Positions 16,774-26,136 of a stretch of DNA of 64,000 nt are shown here, in pieces. Source of the stretch: Rhodospirillaceae bacterium (GTDB taxonomy: Bacteria > Pseudomonadota > Alphaproteobacteria > Rhodospirillales > Rhodospirillaceae); contig JAQWRV010000027.1 in the NCBI GenBank assembly GCA_029243545.1, positions 1 through 64,000 of the forward strand, given 5' to 3'. Numbering within the stretch: position 1 is the first letter of the stretch; each line of letters starts with the position of its first letter. The notes beneath the pieces were generated by a model. That model did not search any database. It saw only the letters and a list, made by a program, of their open reading frames with translations, and was not told where the DNA came from. The position numbers and the translations under genes are program-made.

Positions 16774-17757
16774 TCACGGTGCTGCTTTCGCCTTGTCATA
16801 CCCAGCTTTCAAATCAGCAACGAGATCAGAAACGGACTGCACCTGTTCGATAGCGCGCAATCCTTGCCCCGCAGAGAAAATGTCTCTCCATGCTTTGGCC
16901 GCTTCGTTTTTCTTGTCACCCCGGCTGTCGAATTTCTTTTCTTTGCGGACACTCAACTTGTCCGGGTCGATGCCGGCGCTCTCGATGGACGGACGCAAGT
17001 AGTTGGCGGGCACGCCGGTAAAGTGCGCCGTGAGAATGACGTCTTCTTCGGTGGAGTCCACCAGCATCTGTTTATATTTATCGTTGGCCATGCTTTCGGT
17101 GGTCGGGATGAAGCGTGTGCCCAGGTAGGCGAAGTCCGCACCTAACACTTCTGCGGCGCGGATGCCGGGGCCGTCGACAATGCCGCCGCCGAGAATGATT
17201 GGCCCATCAAAAAAAGAACGCACGGCCGGCACAAAAGAAAAGCCGGTGGTAAAACCGGTATGACCGCCAGCACCTGCAGAGACCAGCACCAATCCATCTG
17301 CTCCAGCTTCTGCCGCCTTCTTGGCGTAGACCACGGAATTTACATCGGCGAAAACAAGACCGCCGTAGTCATGCACTCGTTCGGTGACCCGCTTGGGCGA
17401 CCCCAAGGCGGTGATGACGATGTCCGGTTTGTATTTTTGCACCAAGGCCAGGTCTTCGTCGAAGCGCTCGAAGGTGCGGTGAACGATGAGGTTGGCCGCC
17501 CACGGCGCAACTTTTCCCGGCGATTCTTTTTCAGCCTCAGCCAGTTCGGCGGTGATGCGTTCAAACCACTCTTCCAACACCTCAATAGGCCGCGCGTTCA
17601 TGGTTGGGAACGAGCCAATGACACCGGCCTTGCAGGCGGCGATCACCAGCTCCGGCCCGGAGACTAAAAACATAGGCGCTTGAAAGGCCGGTAGGGTAAG
17701 GCGTGCCTTAATAGCGGCGACGCGCTCTGCAATGGTTGCTCTTGAGCTATCCGGCAT
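16774..17757 (-). CDS. nitronate monooxygenase family flavoprotein
   Basis: 327 residues, TIM barrel with FMN. Seen motifs: LPAFQAPMFLVSGPELV at the N-terminus, VSAGAGGHTGF holding the catalytic His, and IILGGGIVDGPGIRAAEVLGA with LGTRFIPT for phosphate binding. Family enzymes oxidise alkyl nitronates such as propionate-3-nitronate, but many members have unknown substrates and some act as enoyl reductases. The start overlaps the end of the acyl-CoA synthetase by 11 bases, so the two are translationally coupled. Pairing with a CoA ligase and thioesterase suggests a role on an acyl-CoA pathway instead of free nitroalkanes; that is inference. Confidence 0.88.
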   Translation of the reverse strand: MPDSSRATIAERVAAIKARLTLPAFQAPMFLVSGPELVIAACKAGVIGSFPTMNARPIEVLEEWFERITAELAEAEKESPGKVAPWAANLIVHRTFERFDEDLALVQKYKPDIVITALGSPKRVTERVHDYGGLVFADVNSVVYAKKAAEAGADGLVLVSAGAGGHTGFTTGFSFVPAVRSFFDGPIILGGGIVDGPGIRAAEVLGADFAYLGTRFIPTTESMANDKYKQMLVDSTEEDVILTAHFTGVPANYLRPSIESAGIDPDKLSVRKEKKFDSRGDKKNEAAKAWRDIFSAGQGLRAIEQVQSVSDLVADLKAGYDKAKAAP

Positions 17758-19303
17758 AGGTTTTTCTCAATTCTATTTTAAGTACTTTACCCTGACCACT
17801 GCGGGGCAATTCATCTGTGAAGGACACGTGCTTCGGTACTTTGAACCTGGCCAGTTGTTCCCTGCAACGCTGGGTGACGATGTCTCCATCAAGGTGGTGC
17901 CCTGCTTTCAGTACGATCACTGCGTGCCCTGTTTCACCCCATTTGGAATCGGGCACACCAACCACGGCGGATTGCGCAATCTCGGGAAAAGTGGCGAGTA
18001 CATTTTCCACTTCCGCCGGATATACGTTCTCTCCACCGGAGATGTACATATCTTTCTTTCGGTCGACCACATAGAGCGCGCCTTCCTCATCAAGGCGGCC
18101 AACGTCGCCCGTTTTATACCAGCCGTCTTTGGAATGGGCAGCAGCCGTGAGGTCCGGTGCCTGCCAATAGCCCGGTGTAACGCCACGGCTTTTGATTTGA
18201 ATTTCACCCGTGACGTTCGAGTCGACAGGGCTGTCGTTTTCATCGGCGATGCGAATTTCTGTGCCGCGCACGGGAAATCCAACGGAGCCGATTTTAGTCC
18301 GCGCCAGGTCTGGCGCCAGAGTGGCGACCCCGAATACTTCCGTCATGCCGTAGGAATTGCACAAGGTCATGCCCTTGCTTTGGAACTGTGACAGCAACTC
18401 TTCCGTTACCGGCGCGCCGCCGACGCCGGCACGCTCGACGGTGGAAAACCGGGCATTTGCAAAACCGGTACATTGAGTCATCATTTGAAACTGCACCGGT
18501 ACACCCAACGTATGCGTAATGCCGAGGTCCGGGTCGGATAAATATTTCAGGGCCGCGTCCGGATCCCAATGCCGCATGATGTGAACGGTGCCGCCGTATG
18601 AAAACAAAGGCAGGGCGAATGAATTGAGACCGGCCGTGTGAAACAGCGGTGCGGCGGTCAATGTCCGCGTGTCACGACCCAGGTTGGTGTGCAGGGCTTG
18701 GTTGACGGCCATGCATTGCATCCGCCACGTGCTGATGACCCCCTTGGGCTGGCCGGTGGTGCCCGAGGTGTAAAGCAACGTGGTCATGGCATCGAGGTCG
18801 GGCGTTACAAAACCGTCCCACGGCTGTGTTGCCGCGATGGCTTGTTCAAAGGGATCGACGTCTTCGTTGCCGTCACGCCACCACACTGGAATATCGATGT
18901 CCGATACCAGGGACTCAAACGCGAGGTCGGCAATAATTACGGAAGGCGTGGCGTCATCTGCAATGAGGTGGACTTCTGGCGGGGCTAAACGCCAATTGAT
19001 AGGCATGTAGGCTGCGCCTAGACGCCAGCAAGCAAACAGAATTTCGTAAAGGTTAGCGGCGTTGTATGCGGCGACCATAACCCGGTCGCCTTTGCCGATA
19101 CCGTAGGTTTCGGCCAGCACGGATGAGATACGCCTTGAGCGGTCATACATCTCGCCGTAGGTGGTTTGGCGCTCGGTGTCGAATCCTTTGACTGCCAGAT
19201 CAACAGTGGCAACATCATCGGGATGGTCCTGGGCGCGCGTTCTCAGCCAGTCCCCCATGAGCGGCTTCAGAGCATCATCACTTAATGTCCTGTTAGAGTT
19301 CAT
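17747..19303 (-). CDS. acyl-CoA synthetase, AMP-binding (ANL) family
   Basis: 518 residues from ATG 19303. ANL motifs in order: TLLYTSGTTGQPKGV (A3 phosphate loop), LCNSYGMTEVFG (A5), DGWYKTGDVGRLDEEG (A7), VDRKKDMYISGGENVYP (A8 hinge) and PRSGQGKVLK with the catalytic Lys near the C-terminus. It activates a carboxylic acid as acyl-adenylate and transfers it to CoA in the cytoplasm. It resembles medium/long-chain or aromatic acid ligases; the exact acid is not readable. First gene of a leftward operon with nitronate monooxygenase and thioesterase. The in-frame TTG one codon upstream is a weaker start choice. Confidence 0.93.
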   Translation of the reverse strand: MNSNRTLSDDALKPLMGDWLRTRAQDHPDDVATVDLAVKGFDTERQTTYGEMYDRSRRISSVLAETYGIGKGDRVMVAAYNAANLYEILFACWRLGAAYMPINWRLAPPEVHLIADDATPSVIIADLAFESLVSDIDIPVWWRDGNEDVDPFEQAIAATQPWDGFVTPDLDAMTTLLYTSGTTGQPKGVISTWRMQCMAVNQALHTNLGRDTRTLTAAPLFHTAGLNSFALPLFSYGGTVHIMRHWDPDAALKYLSDPDLGITHTLGVPVQFQMMTQCTGFANARFSTVERAGVGGAPVTEELLSQFQSKGMTLCNSYGMTEVFGVATLAPDLARTKIGSVGFPVRGTEIRIADENDSPVDSNVTGEIQIKSRGVTPGYWQAPDLTAAAHSKDGWYKTGDVGRLDEEGALYVVDRKKDMYISGGENVYPAEVENVLATFPEIAQSAVVGVPDSKWGETGHAVIVLKAGHHLDGDIVTQRCREQLARFKVPKHVSFTDELPRSGQGKVLKIELRKTYAG

Positions 19304-19649
19304 CAATGGTGTACGTCAATCGCGGCGTTCGTTCGGGCGCGCACCATATCAGATCAGAGCACCGTGGAAATATTCGTGAAAGTGTTTGGCAAAATGTGTG
19401 CCGAATATTGTGTCCTAGGCAACCATGTCCATCTAGCGGCCAAGAAATGCCGGGGCGGTTGGCTGGCCCAGTGGACGCAGCCCCGGCGTAGAGGCCCAAC
19501 GTTTGCAGGCCGGTGTCAGGCAGGTAACCGCCATCAACTAGGCTCAAGCCGCCATGTTCGTTGGCTACGTCGGCATTGCGCACAAGGTGCTTGGTTTGGT
19601 TGGCATTCAGCACCACACCGGTGGTGGGTGGCGCGGCAGGCGGTTTCAT
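19293..19649 (-). other. unrecognised leftward ORF in a 590-base gap, possibly decayed
   Basis: Between the acyl-CoA synthetase start (19303) and the porin (19896) only one plausible frame is seen: 118 codons starting MKPPAAPPTTGVVLNANQ. The first 60 residues look protein-like; the second half is rich in Cys, His and Trp and looks like read-through of non-coding DNA. It would overlap the ligase start by 11 bases. I do not recognise it. The rest of the gap (19650-19895) is AT-richer. It contains an inverted repeat CTATCCC/GGGATAG about 36 bases apart and a T7 run, perhaps promoter and terminator signals, but I see no further gene. Confidence 0.3.
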
Positions 19650-19895
19650 GTAACTGGTCCCTAAACGTTCTGTTTATTGCGGTGTTGCTTCTGCAAATCA
19701 CCTGTTCTTGTTATTGAAAACACTAAAGGAATTTGAAGTTACAAGAAATTATCTACATGGAATGACTCAGAGGGTAAGACGTATAATAAACCTTGCACGC
19801 CTATCCCTTTGGGCCTTAGAAGCACGTTTTTTTGAGAACGCTGGGATAGACACTCAACTTTGTGTCAAAAGGCGCGGTTTAAGTCTTCCAAATGA

Positions 19896-21020
19896 TCAGA
19901 AGCGAAGAATGGCGGAACTGATCAGCCCGATGTCGTTAAAATCGGGCCCACCGGCGGGTTCCTGCCCCGCCCAAAACCCTGTCACACCCAATTTGATGCC
20001 GCGCACTAGGACATAAGAGGCCTCAATCTTACCCTGATCGAGTCTGTCTTGGGCCAGCGCATTGGGCGTGGCATTGGCGCGGATACGAAAATACGAAGCC
20101 CCTAAACCGAGAGGGCCAATCTCGTAGGTCGCGCCTAAACTGAAGGCTGTGGAATCTAAGTCGTCCTCTGGCGTGGAGTGGATGTAGGCGCCGCCTAATG
20201 TAAAGCCGCCCGCCTCGACCTCAGCGCTGATGTTCCAGGCTTGCTCACCGTCGTTGCCGGCAACGCGGGACTGGCTGTTGAAATAGCCCGCCGCTATGCC
20301 AAGGGTGCGGCCACCCACATCACCTTCCCACGCGCCGGAAACTTCCCAGGCATTGTTGTCGATGGTGGCTTTATCGAAAAAGCCATCCTCGCCTTGGGTG
20401 GTGGTTGGAAAATAGTTGGCGCCTATGGTGAAGCCGGCCACTGTCGGGGTTTCATAGCCGACGTGAAACGCCGTGCCGGTGAACCGCTCGAAGGTCAAAA
20501 CTTCCTTGGCACCAATGGCAATGCGGCGTGGTACCGCACGGCCGATGATCTCATCGTCTTCATAGGCCACGTATGGCCCCTCGTAGGTGTAGTTGTGATT
20601 GAAGCCTTCGGTTTCGCCAATACGCAGCTTACCAAAGGCACTCTTGATCTCAAGCCACTGCTCGTCGGCATCGCGTCCGGTTTTGTGCTCAGCCTCAAGC
20701 TCCATTTTGACGGAGATTTCAACACCATTATCGAGCACGGCCTTGCCGGAGAAATAGACCTCGACATCAGATAAAGCGCCGGTGGAGTTTAGGTTTTCGC
20801 CAGGCAGCTGATCCGCATCCATGATGAAAAAGTATTGCTCCATCTTGCCGCCGACGGAGAGCTTGATTTGCTCAGCAGCCAAAGCGGTCGCTGCGGGCTC
20901 TATAATGAGCCCTATAATGAGAATGACCGCACCTGCGAGAAACTCGCCAATTTGAAACCGTATGGTCACCGTGTCATCGTCCCATTGTGAAATGCTTAAG
21001 CCTCGTAACATACGGATCAT
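19896..21020 (-). CDS. Gram-negative porin
   Basis: Up to 374 residues. A hydrophobic leader (FLAGAVILIIGLIIEPAATALA) is followed by AEQIKLSVGGKMEQYFFI, the usual first strand of alphaproteobacterial porins, then many alternating beta strands with aromatic girdles, ending in ILRF with a terminal Phe. It is an outer-membrane trimeric general-diffusion channel of the Porin_4 type. The true start is uncertain: a GTG just before TIRFQIGEFLAG would give a compact signal peptide, whereas the ATG at 21020 adds about 20 polar residues. No strong ribosome site marks either. It stands alone; its link to the neighbouring catabolic genes is only positional. Confidence 0.82.
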   Translation of the reverse strand: MIRMLRGLSISQWDDDTVTIRFQIGEFLAGAVILIIGLIIEPAATALAAEQIKLSVGGKMEQYFFIMDADQLPGENLNSTGALSDVEVYFSGKAVLDNGVEISVKMELEAEHKTGRDADEQWLEIKSAFGKLRIGETEGFNHNYTYEGPYVAYEDDEIIGRAVPRRIAIGAKEVLTFERFTGTAFHVGYETPTVAGFTIGANYFPTTTQGEDGFFDKATIDNNAWEVSGAWEGDVGGRTLGIAAGYFNSQSRVAGNDGEQAWNISAEVEAGGFTLGGAYIHSTPEDDLDSTAFSLGATYEIGPLGLGASYFRIRANATPNALAQDRLDQGKIEASYVLVRGIKLGVTGFWAGQEPAGGPDFNDIGLISSAILRF

Positions 21021-21244
21021 TCATTACAGTAAAAGGTGTTTTTTGGTGACGCACCATCTTACCCAATTCTTCCCGGTGGATGGTGGAACGGGTGCTCCTT
21101 AACCCTGGATTACATTGGATTGGTGTTTCGGCCATCAAAATGACCGATTTGCCACTACCATTGTCGTGTGGTGCCCTGTCCGGGTATAAAGCGGCCCTTA
21201 TGGTGTGTTTCACGCGAGCCGCCTAAACTCAGGAGAAGCTTGGC

Positions 21245-21781
21245 ATGGCCAAACTGACGAAAATGACCAGCCAATTCCAATTGAGCCTGGCCGCCATACT
21301 CATTTTGGCGCTGGCCGCCTGCTCTGGGGACGACAATACCGGCTCTACCTACCGCACCTCTCCTGAATTTCGCTCCGATGCAGCCCCGCCGGAAAGCGGC
21401 CTCGGCATTACCCTATTCGGGGATTCTGAGTCCGATGGCACCGAAGGCGCGGTGGCGGTTAATGCGTTTCTGTGGCGGGCCTCGCTGGACACCATTTCAT
21501 TCATGCCCCTGGCCTCGGCCGATCCTTTTGGCGGGGTGATCATCACCGATTGGTTTGCACCGCCGGAAACGCCGGGCGAGCGCTTTAAGGTGAACATGTA
21601 TATTCTAGGCCGCTCGCTTCGGGCGGATGGCCTTAAAGTCTCAGTCTTCCGCCAGACCGAAGGCGTTGGTGGGCGCTGGACCGATGCGCCTGTGGGCGCC
21701 GATGTGCCTGGTGAATTCGAAGAAGCGGTGTTGACGCGGGCACGCCAGCTGCGCATGCAGGCGGTTGCCGAAGAAAGCTAG
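21245..21781 (+). CDS. DUF3576 lipoprotein
   Basis: 178 residues with a lipoprotein signal peptide ending LALAAC (lipid-modified Cys26). The mature part contains AVAVNAFLWRASLDTISFMPLASADPFGGVIITDWF, split here by my reading into the two DUF3576 hallmark blocks (NAFLWR-ASLDT and DPFGG-ITDW). Such proteins are typically encoded immediately upstream of leuS in alphaproteobacteria and are anchored in the envelope, with unknown function, possibly in outer-membrane assembly. leuS follows after 69 bases. A TATAAA-like box lies upstream near 21185. Confidence 0.85.
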   Translation: MAKLTKMTSQFQLSLAAILILALAACSGDDNTGSTYRTSPEFRSDAAPPESGLGITLFGDSESDGTEGAVAVNAFLWRASLDTISFMPLASADPFGGVIITDWFAPPETPGERFKVNMYILGRSLRADGLKVSVFRQTEGVGGRWTDAPVGADVPGEFEEAVLTRARQLRMQAVAEES

Positions 21782-21850
21782 ACTTCATTATGGGGTCTTT
21801 TTCTCTGGATTCCGTTTCTTTCCTTTAGCCTCTCCACCTATTGTTTTCTC

Positions 21851-24484
21851 ATGTCTGAACCCACTACCGACGCCGGCGTCCCCCAACGCTATAATTTCAA
21901 AGCGGTTGAACCCCGTTGGCAAAAGGCCTGGGCCGAGGCTGCATGCTTTGTTGCGGCTGGAGACGGTGTCAAACCAAAGTATTACGTGCTCGAGATGTTT
22001 CCCTATCCGTCGGGCCGTCTGCACATGGGCCATGTGCGCAACTACACCTTAGGTGATGTCGTCGCTCGCTTCCGCAAAGCCCAGGGCTTTGACGTGCTCC
22101 ACCCCATGGGCTGGGATTCCTTCGGTCTACCAGCGGAAAATGCAGCATTGGAACGGGGCGTGCATCCGGGGACCTGGACACGGCAGAACATCGCTGACAT
22201 GCGCGAACAGTTTACGCCGCTCGGCTTGTCGCTGGATTGGAGTAGGGAGGTCTCCACCTGCGAGCCGGAGTACTACCGCCACGAACAAAAGATGTTCCTA
22301 GATTTTGTTAAAGCGGGTCTGGCCTACCGCAAGGAGTCCTGGGTTAACTGGGACCCGGAAGAGAACACTGTCCTGGCCAACGAGCAGGTGGTCGACGGTA
22401 AGGGCTGGCGCTCGGGCATTTCCGTTGAGCGGCGCAAGCTCAATCAATGGTTCCTCAAAATCACAGACTATGCCGAAGACCTGTTAGCGGCGATTAAAAC
22501 CCTAGAACGCTGGCCCGACAAAGTACGGACCATGCAACACAACTGGATCGGCCGCTCCGAAGGGGCGCACGTGCAGTGGACCGTGCTGCAGCCCGACGGC
22601 ACCGCGCTGGAAACGCCGCTGGAAGTATTCACCACACGCCCCGACACTTTGTATGGCGCGTCGTTCTGCGCGTTGTCGCCCAACCACCCGATGGTGGCCG
22701 ACCTAGCGGAGAGCAACGCCGACCTTGCTGCGTTTATTGCCGAGTGTAACCGCCTCGGCACCTCGGAAGAGGCGATCGAGAAAGCCGAAAAGAAAGGCTT
22801 CGATACCGGGCTCACCGCACAGCATCCGTTCGACTCCGGGTGGGAAGTTCCATTGTACGTCGCCAACTTCGTGCTGATGGACTACGGCACCGGCGCTATC
22901 TTCGGCTGCCCCGGGCACGACCAGCGCGACATGGACTTCGCCCGTAAGTACGATCTACCGGTGCTCTGTGTCATCGCGCCCAAAGAGGTCGACGCCAGAG
23001 CTTTTGCCGATGAGCTTGAAGCAAGCAAGGAAGCCTTCTCTGGCGACGGGGTGGCGATCAAGTCTGAGTTCATGGACGGCATGATGGCGGATGATGCCAA
23101 GCGCGCGGCTATAGCCAAGATAAAACAGAACAATCTGGGTGAAGACGTGGTCCAATACCGCCTGCGCGATTGGGGTGTGTCGCGGCAACGCTATTGGGGT
23201 TGCCCGGTACCAATGATTCACTGTGTCGATTGCGGTGTTGTGCCGGTTCCCGATGCTGACCTGCCCGTTACACTGCCAGACGACGTGACCTTTGATCAGC
23301 CCGGCAACCCGCTGGCCCGTCATCCCACATGGAAAAACGTAAAGTGCCCAGGTTGCGGGAAGGACGCCGAGCGTGAGACCGATACCTTAGATACCTTCTT
23401 TGAAAGTTCCTGGTACTTCGCCCGTTTCTGTGACGCCAATAACGACAGCGTAGGCTTCGGTAAGGCGGCCGCCAATCAATGGCTGCCGGTGGATCAATAC
23501 ATCGGCGGCGTTGAACACGCGGTGCTGCACTTGTTGTATTCACGCTTCTTTACCCGCGCCCTGAAAGACTGCGGTTACCTGGATGTATCCGAGCCCTTCG
23601 ACGGCTTGTTCACTCAGGGCATGGTCGGTCACGAGACGTACAAGAATGACGACGGTGCGTGGCTGTCACCCGATCAAGTGGCGCGCAATGACGCGGGTGA
23701 GCCCGTTCATGTGGATTACGGCACGGCAGTGACCATCGGCCGTTCTGAAAAGATGTCCAAGTCGAAAAAGAACACGGTGGACCCGGCGTACATTATTGAA
23801 ACCTACGGCGCCGATGCAGCGCGTCTGTTTATGCTGTCTGACTCCCCACCGGAGCGCGATATGGAATGGACAGACTCCGGCATCGAAGGCGCCTGGCGGT
23901 ATTTGAACCGCCTGTGGAGACTGACGTCGGAGACGCGGGACAACAAGACGTCGGAGACGGAAGCAGACGGTGGCGATCTACCGCCGCTGGCTGATTTGGA
24001 TGACGCCGCCGCGTCTTTGGTCAAAGCGTCCCATAAAGCCATGGCTGATGTGACAGCGGCGTTGGAAGAGTTCCGCTACAACGCATCGGTGGCGTATATC
24101 CGCGAATTCTCAAATACCCTTGCCGATTCCAAAACGGCAGGCCCTGCACGCCATTTTGCACTCGTTACCCTCGCACGGCTGGCTAATCCGTTGATGCCGC
24201 ATATCACCGAAGAGATGTGGCATGCGCTAGGCGGCAAAGGGTTGCTGGCTGATCAGCCGTGGCCAGAGCACGACCCGGCGCTACTGGTGCAAGATACCGT
24301 CACGCTCGCGGTGCAGGTCAACGGCAAGATGCGCGGCACCATCGAGGTGGCTGCCGACGCTGACAAAGAGGCGTGTGAACAAGCCGCGTTGGAACTGCCC
24401 ACCGTTCAGGCGCAGATGGAGGGCAAGCAGGTGCGCAAGGTCATCGTCATCCCCGGCAAGATCGTCAACGTGGTAGTGGGGTAG
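21851..24484 (+). CDS. leuS: leucyl-tRNA synthetase
   Basis: 877 residues, a full-length class I synthetase. The HIGH motif is [15 protein letters not shown], the KMSKS loop is [12 protein letters not shown], and between them lies the CP1 editing domain. A zinc-ribbon-like block is present (VDCGVV and KCPGCGKDA). The C-terminal domain ends [14 protein letters not shown]. It charges tRNA-Leu in the cytoplasm. In many alphaproteobacteria lptE and holA follow directly; here a sulfotransferase gene and an exported VOC gene intervene. Confidence 0.98.
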   Translation: MSEPTTDAGVPQRYNFKAVEPRWQKAWAEAACFVAAGDGVKPKYYVLEMFPYPSGRLHMGHVRNYTLGDVVARFRKAQGFDVLHPMGWDSFGLPAENAALERGVHPGTWTRQNIADMREQFTPLGLSLDWSREVSTCEPEYYRHEQKMFLDFVKAGLAYRKESWVNWDPEENTVLANEQVVDGKGWRSGISVERRKLNQWFLKITDYAEDLLAAIKTLERWPDKVRTMQHNWIGRSEGAHVQWTVLQPDGTALETPLEVFTTRPDTLYGASFCALSPNHPMVADLAESNADLAAFIAECNRLGTSEEAIEKAEKKGFDTGLTAQHPFDSGWEVPLYVANFVLMDYGTGAIFGCPGHDQRDMDFARKYDLPVLCVIAPKEVDARAFADELEASKEAFSGDGVAIKSEFMDGMMADDAKRAAIAKIKQNNLGEDVVQYRLRDWGVSRQRYWGCPVPMIHCVDCGVVPVPDADLPVTLPDDVTFDQPGNPLARHPTWKNVKCPGCGKDAERETDTLDTFFESSWYFARFCDANNDSVGFGKAAANQWLPVDQYIGGVEHAVLHLLYSRFFTRALKDCGYLDVSEPFDGLFTQGMVGHETYKNDDGAWLSPDQVARNDAGEPVHVDYGTAVTIGRSEKMSKSKKNTVDPAYIIETYGADAARLFMLSDSPPERDMEWTDSGIEGAWRYLNRLWRLTSETRDNKTSETEADGGDLPPLADLDDAAASLVKASHKAMADVTAALEEFRYNASVAYIREFSNTLADSKTAGPARHFALVTLARLANPLMPHITEEMWHALGGKGLLADQPWPEHDPALLVQDTVTLAVQVNGKMRGTIEVAADADKEACEQAALELPTVQAQMEGKQVRKVIVIPGKIVNVVVG

Positions 24485-24615
24485 AGAGTGTGTTGTGTTC
24501 CAAGGTCATGTTAGGCATTGGATATTTTACGCCGTGATCTTGCCGCCAATAACGTTTTCAGCGAAGACGCAATCTTCATAGTGCTTCTGCGCTTGCAAAA
24601 GGCATAACCTAGACG

Positions 24616-26136
24616 ATGGATGCAAAGTTAGAAAAGAAGTTAGCCAAGGCGAAAAAAGAAGTTGTTTGCGGACAGCATAAAGTGGCGGAAGAGGGTTTTC
24701 GTGAAGTTGTCGCCGCAGATCCACAAAATGCGGACGCTCACTTGGGCCTTGGTTTTTCTCTAATCGAGAAGGGCGCGTTAGACGAAGCGTGTGGGCATCT
24801 GAGGACGGCCTACGCATTAAGGCTGGATGAAAATACAGCCTATGCGCTCGGGCATGTTTGCACCCATTTGGGTAAGCTGGACGACGCAGAAAAGTTTCTA
24901 ACGCAAGCCATGGAGATCGCGCCTTACCGGAGCGATATTCTTTTGGCTGCGATTTTTGCCTATGAACAGGGCCATAAGCTAGACGAAGCGGAGGCAACGG
25001 CTCAGCGCTTACTCGATCACAATCCCAATAACTTTAGCGCGCGCCATTTGATGGCGCGCATACTGCGGCGCCAAGGCAAATACGAAGAGTCTCTGTCCTA
25101 TACCGAGTTGGATGGCGAAAACAAGCCGCTAGATCTCGTGGAATTGAGCTGGTTGTATTCTGAGCGTGCCCGGTGTCTGGAGGCTGTTCACAGATACGAT
25201 GAGGCGTATCAGACTTACCAGGCCTTTGCCGCTTCGCAGCGTGCCCATTATCCGGACCTAGAAGCTGAGAAGCACACGGCTCGCAAATCTATATCGACTC
25301 AAAAATCTAAACTCGACGCCCTATCTAAAAGCGGCCCGGCTCCTTATTTTCCTTATATAGGAAAGAGCCCGGCCTTCATTGTTGGTTTCCCACGCTCTGG
25401 TACAACCCTGGTCGAATCAATCCTCGATTCTCTGGAGTTGGTTACTGTGTCTAACGAACACAGTCCGGTTCCGTTTCTTCAGTCCCGATTGAACATAAAA
25501 GAAGGCCCTCACGGTCTTATCGGACAGGACGATTATCAGTTCGTCGAAGAGCTGAGGGGTGAATACTGGACGCTTTTGCGCTCCAAAGTCGAAGTGTCAC
25601 CTGGACATTTACTGGTCGATAAGCTGCCGTTCAATTTTGTCAATATTCGCCTTATTCATTTGCTTTTTCCCAACGCTAAAATTCTCTTTATACGTCGGCA
25701 CCCTTTGGATTCTGTCCTGAGTTGTTTCACACAGAATTTTGAAATCAATTCTTATATGTCACACTTTACCAGCCTAGAAGACGGCGCTTATATGTATGCG
25801 CACTCCATGTCGGTGTGGCGGGATGCCCTGACTGTTTTGAATTTGGATGTCCATGTAACCCGGTATGAAGATCTCGTCGAAGATTTTAAGACGCAGGTTC
25901 GCGCCCTGTTGGCTTTTCTGAACTTGGAGTGGTCGGATTCATTGTTGACCTTTCACAGACACGCAGCAACGAGGAAAATCAACACGCCCAGCTACGAGCA
26001 GGTTACCCAAGGTCTTTATACTACGTCCCGTTACCGCTGGAAAAACTATGAGCGACAGCTCAGGCCCATAGAAAAAATTCTGGAACCTTTTATCGATGCC
26101 TTCGATTACGGCGAAGGTGACGCATCCCAACGCTAG
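24616..26136 (+). CDS. TPR-repeat sulfotransferase (paralogue 1)
   Basis: 506 residues. The first half is a TPR solenoid (for example ADAHLGLGFSLIEKGALDEA and NTAYALGHVCTHLGKLDDAE). From residue 257 comes a sulfotransferase domain: GFPRSGTT (257-264) binds the 5'-phosphosulfate of PAPS, and ILFIRRHPLDSVLSCF is the 3'-phosphate motif. It would transfer sulfate to a carbohydrate, lipid or peptide tyrosine; the acceptor is unknown. Its architecture matches the gene at 46942, clearly a paralogue. It is inserted between leuS and lptE, and its stop overlaps the convergent VOC gene by 4 bases. No PAPS-synthesis genes are nearby. Confidence 0.88.
   Translation: MDAKLEKKLAKAKKEVVCGQHKVAEEGFREVVAADPQNADAHLGLGFSLIEKGALDEACGHLRTAYALRLDENTAYALGHVCTHLGKLDDAEKFLTQAMEIAPYRSDILLAAIFAYEQGHKLDEAEATAQRLLDHNPNNFSARHLMARILRRQGKYEESLSYTELDGENKPLDLVELSWLYSERARCLEAVHRYDEAYQTYQAFAASQRAHYPDLEAEKHTARKSISTQKSKLDALSKSGPAPYFPYIGKSPAFIVGFPRSGTTLVESILDSLELVTVSNEHSPVPFLQSRLNIKEGPHGLIGQDDYQFVEELRGEYWTLLRSKVEVSPGHLLVDKLPFNFVNIRLIHLLFPNAKILFIRRHPLDSVLSCFTQNFEINSYMSHFTSLEDGAYMYAHSMSVWRDALTVLNLDVHVTRYEDLVEDFKTQVRALLAFLNLEWSDSLLTFHRHAATRKINTPSYEQVTQGLYTTSRYRWKNYERQLRPIEKILEPFIDAFDYGEGDASQR

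Noticed and set aside
17732-18391. 219-codon frame antisense to the acyl-CoA synthetase
   Set aside because: The ligase motifs are complete on the other strand, so this is a shadow.
20241-20774. 177-codon frame antisense to the porin
   Set aside because: The porin has signal peptide, strand pattern and terminal Phe; the opposite frame has none of these.
21205-21222. parS-like TGTTTCACGCGAGCC
   Set aside because: Only the left half of the palindrome is kept; it is unlikely to bind ParB well.
24616-26136. TPR-sulfotransferase as a glycosyltransferase of the O-GlcNAc type
   Set aside because: The RSGTT and RRHP motifs are those of PAPS-binding sulfotransferases, not of glycosyltransferase family 41.
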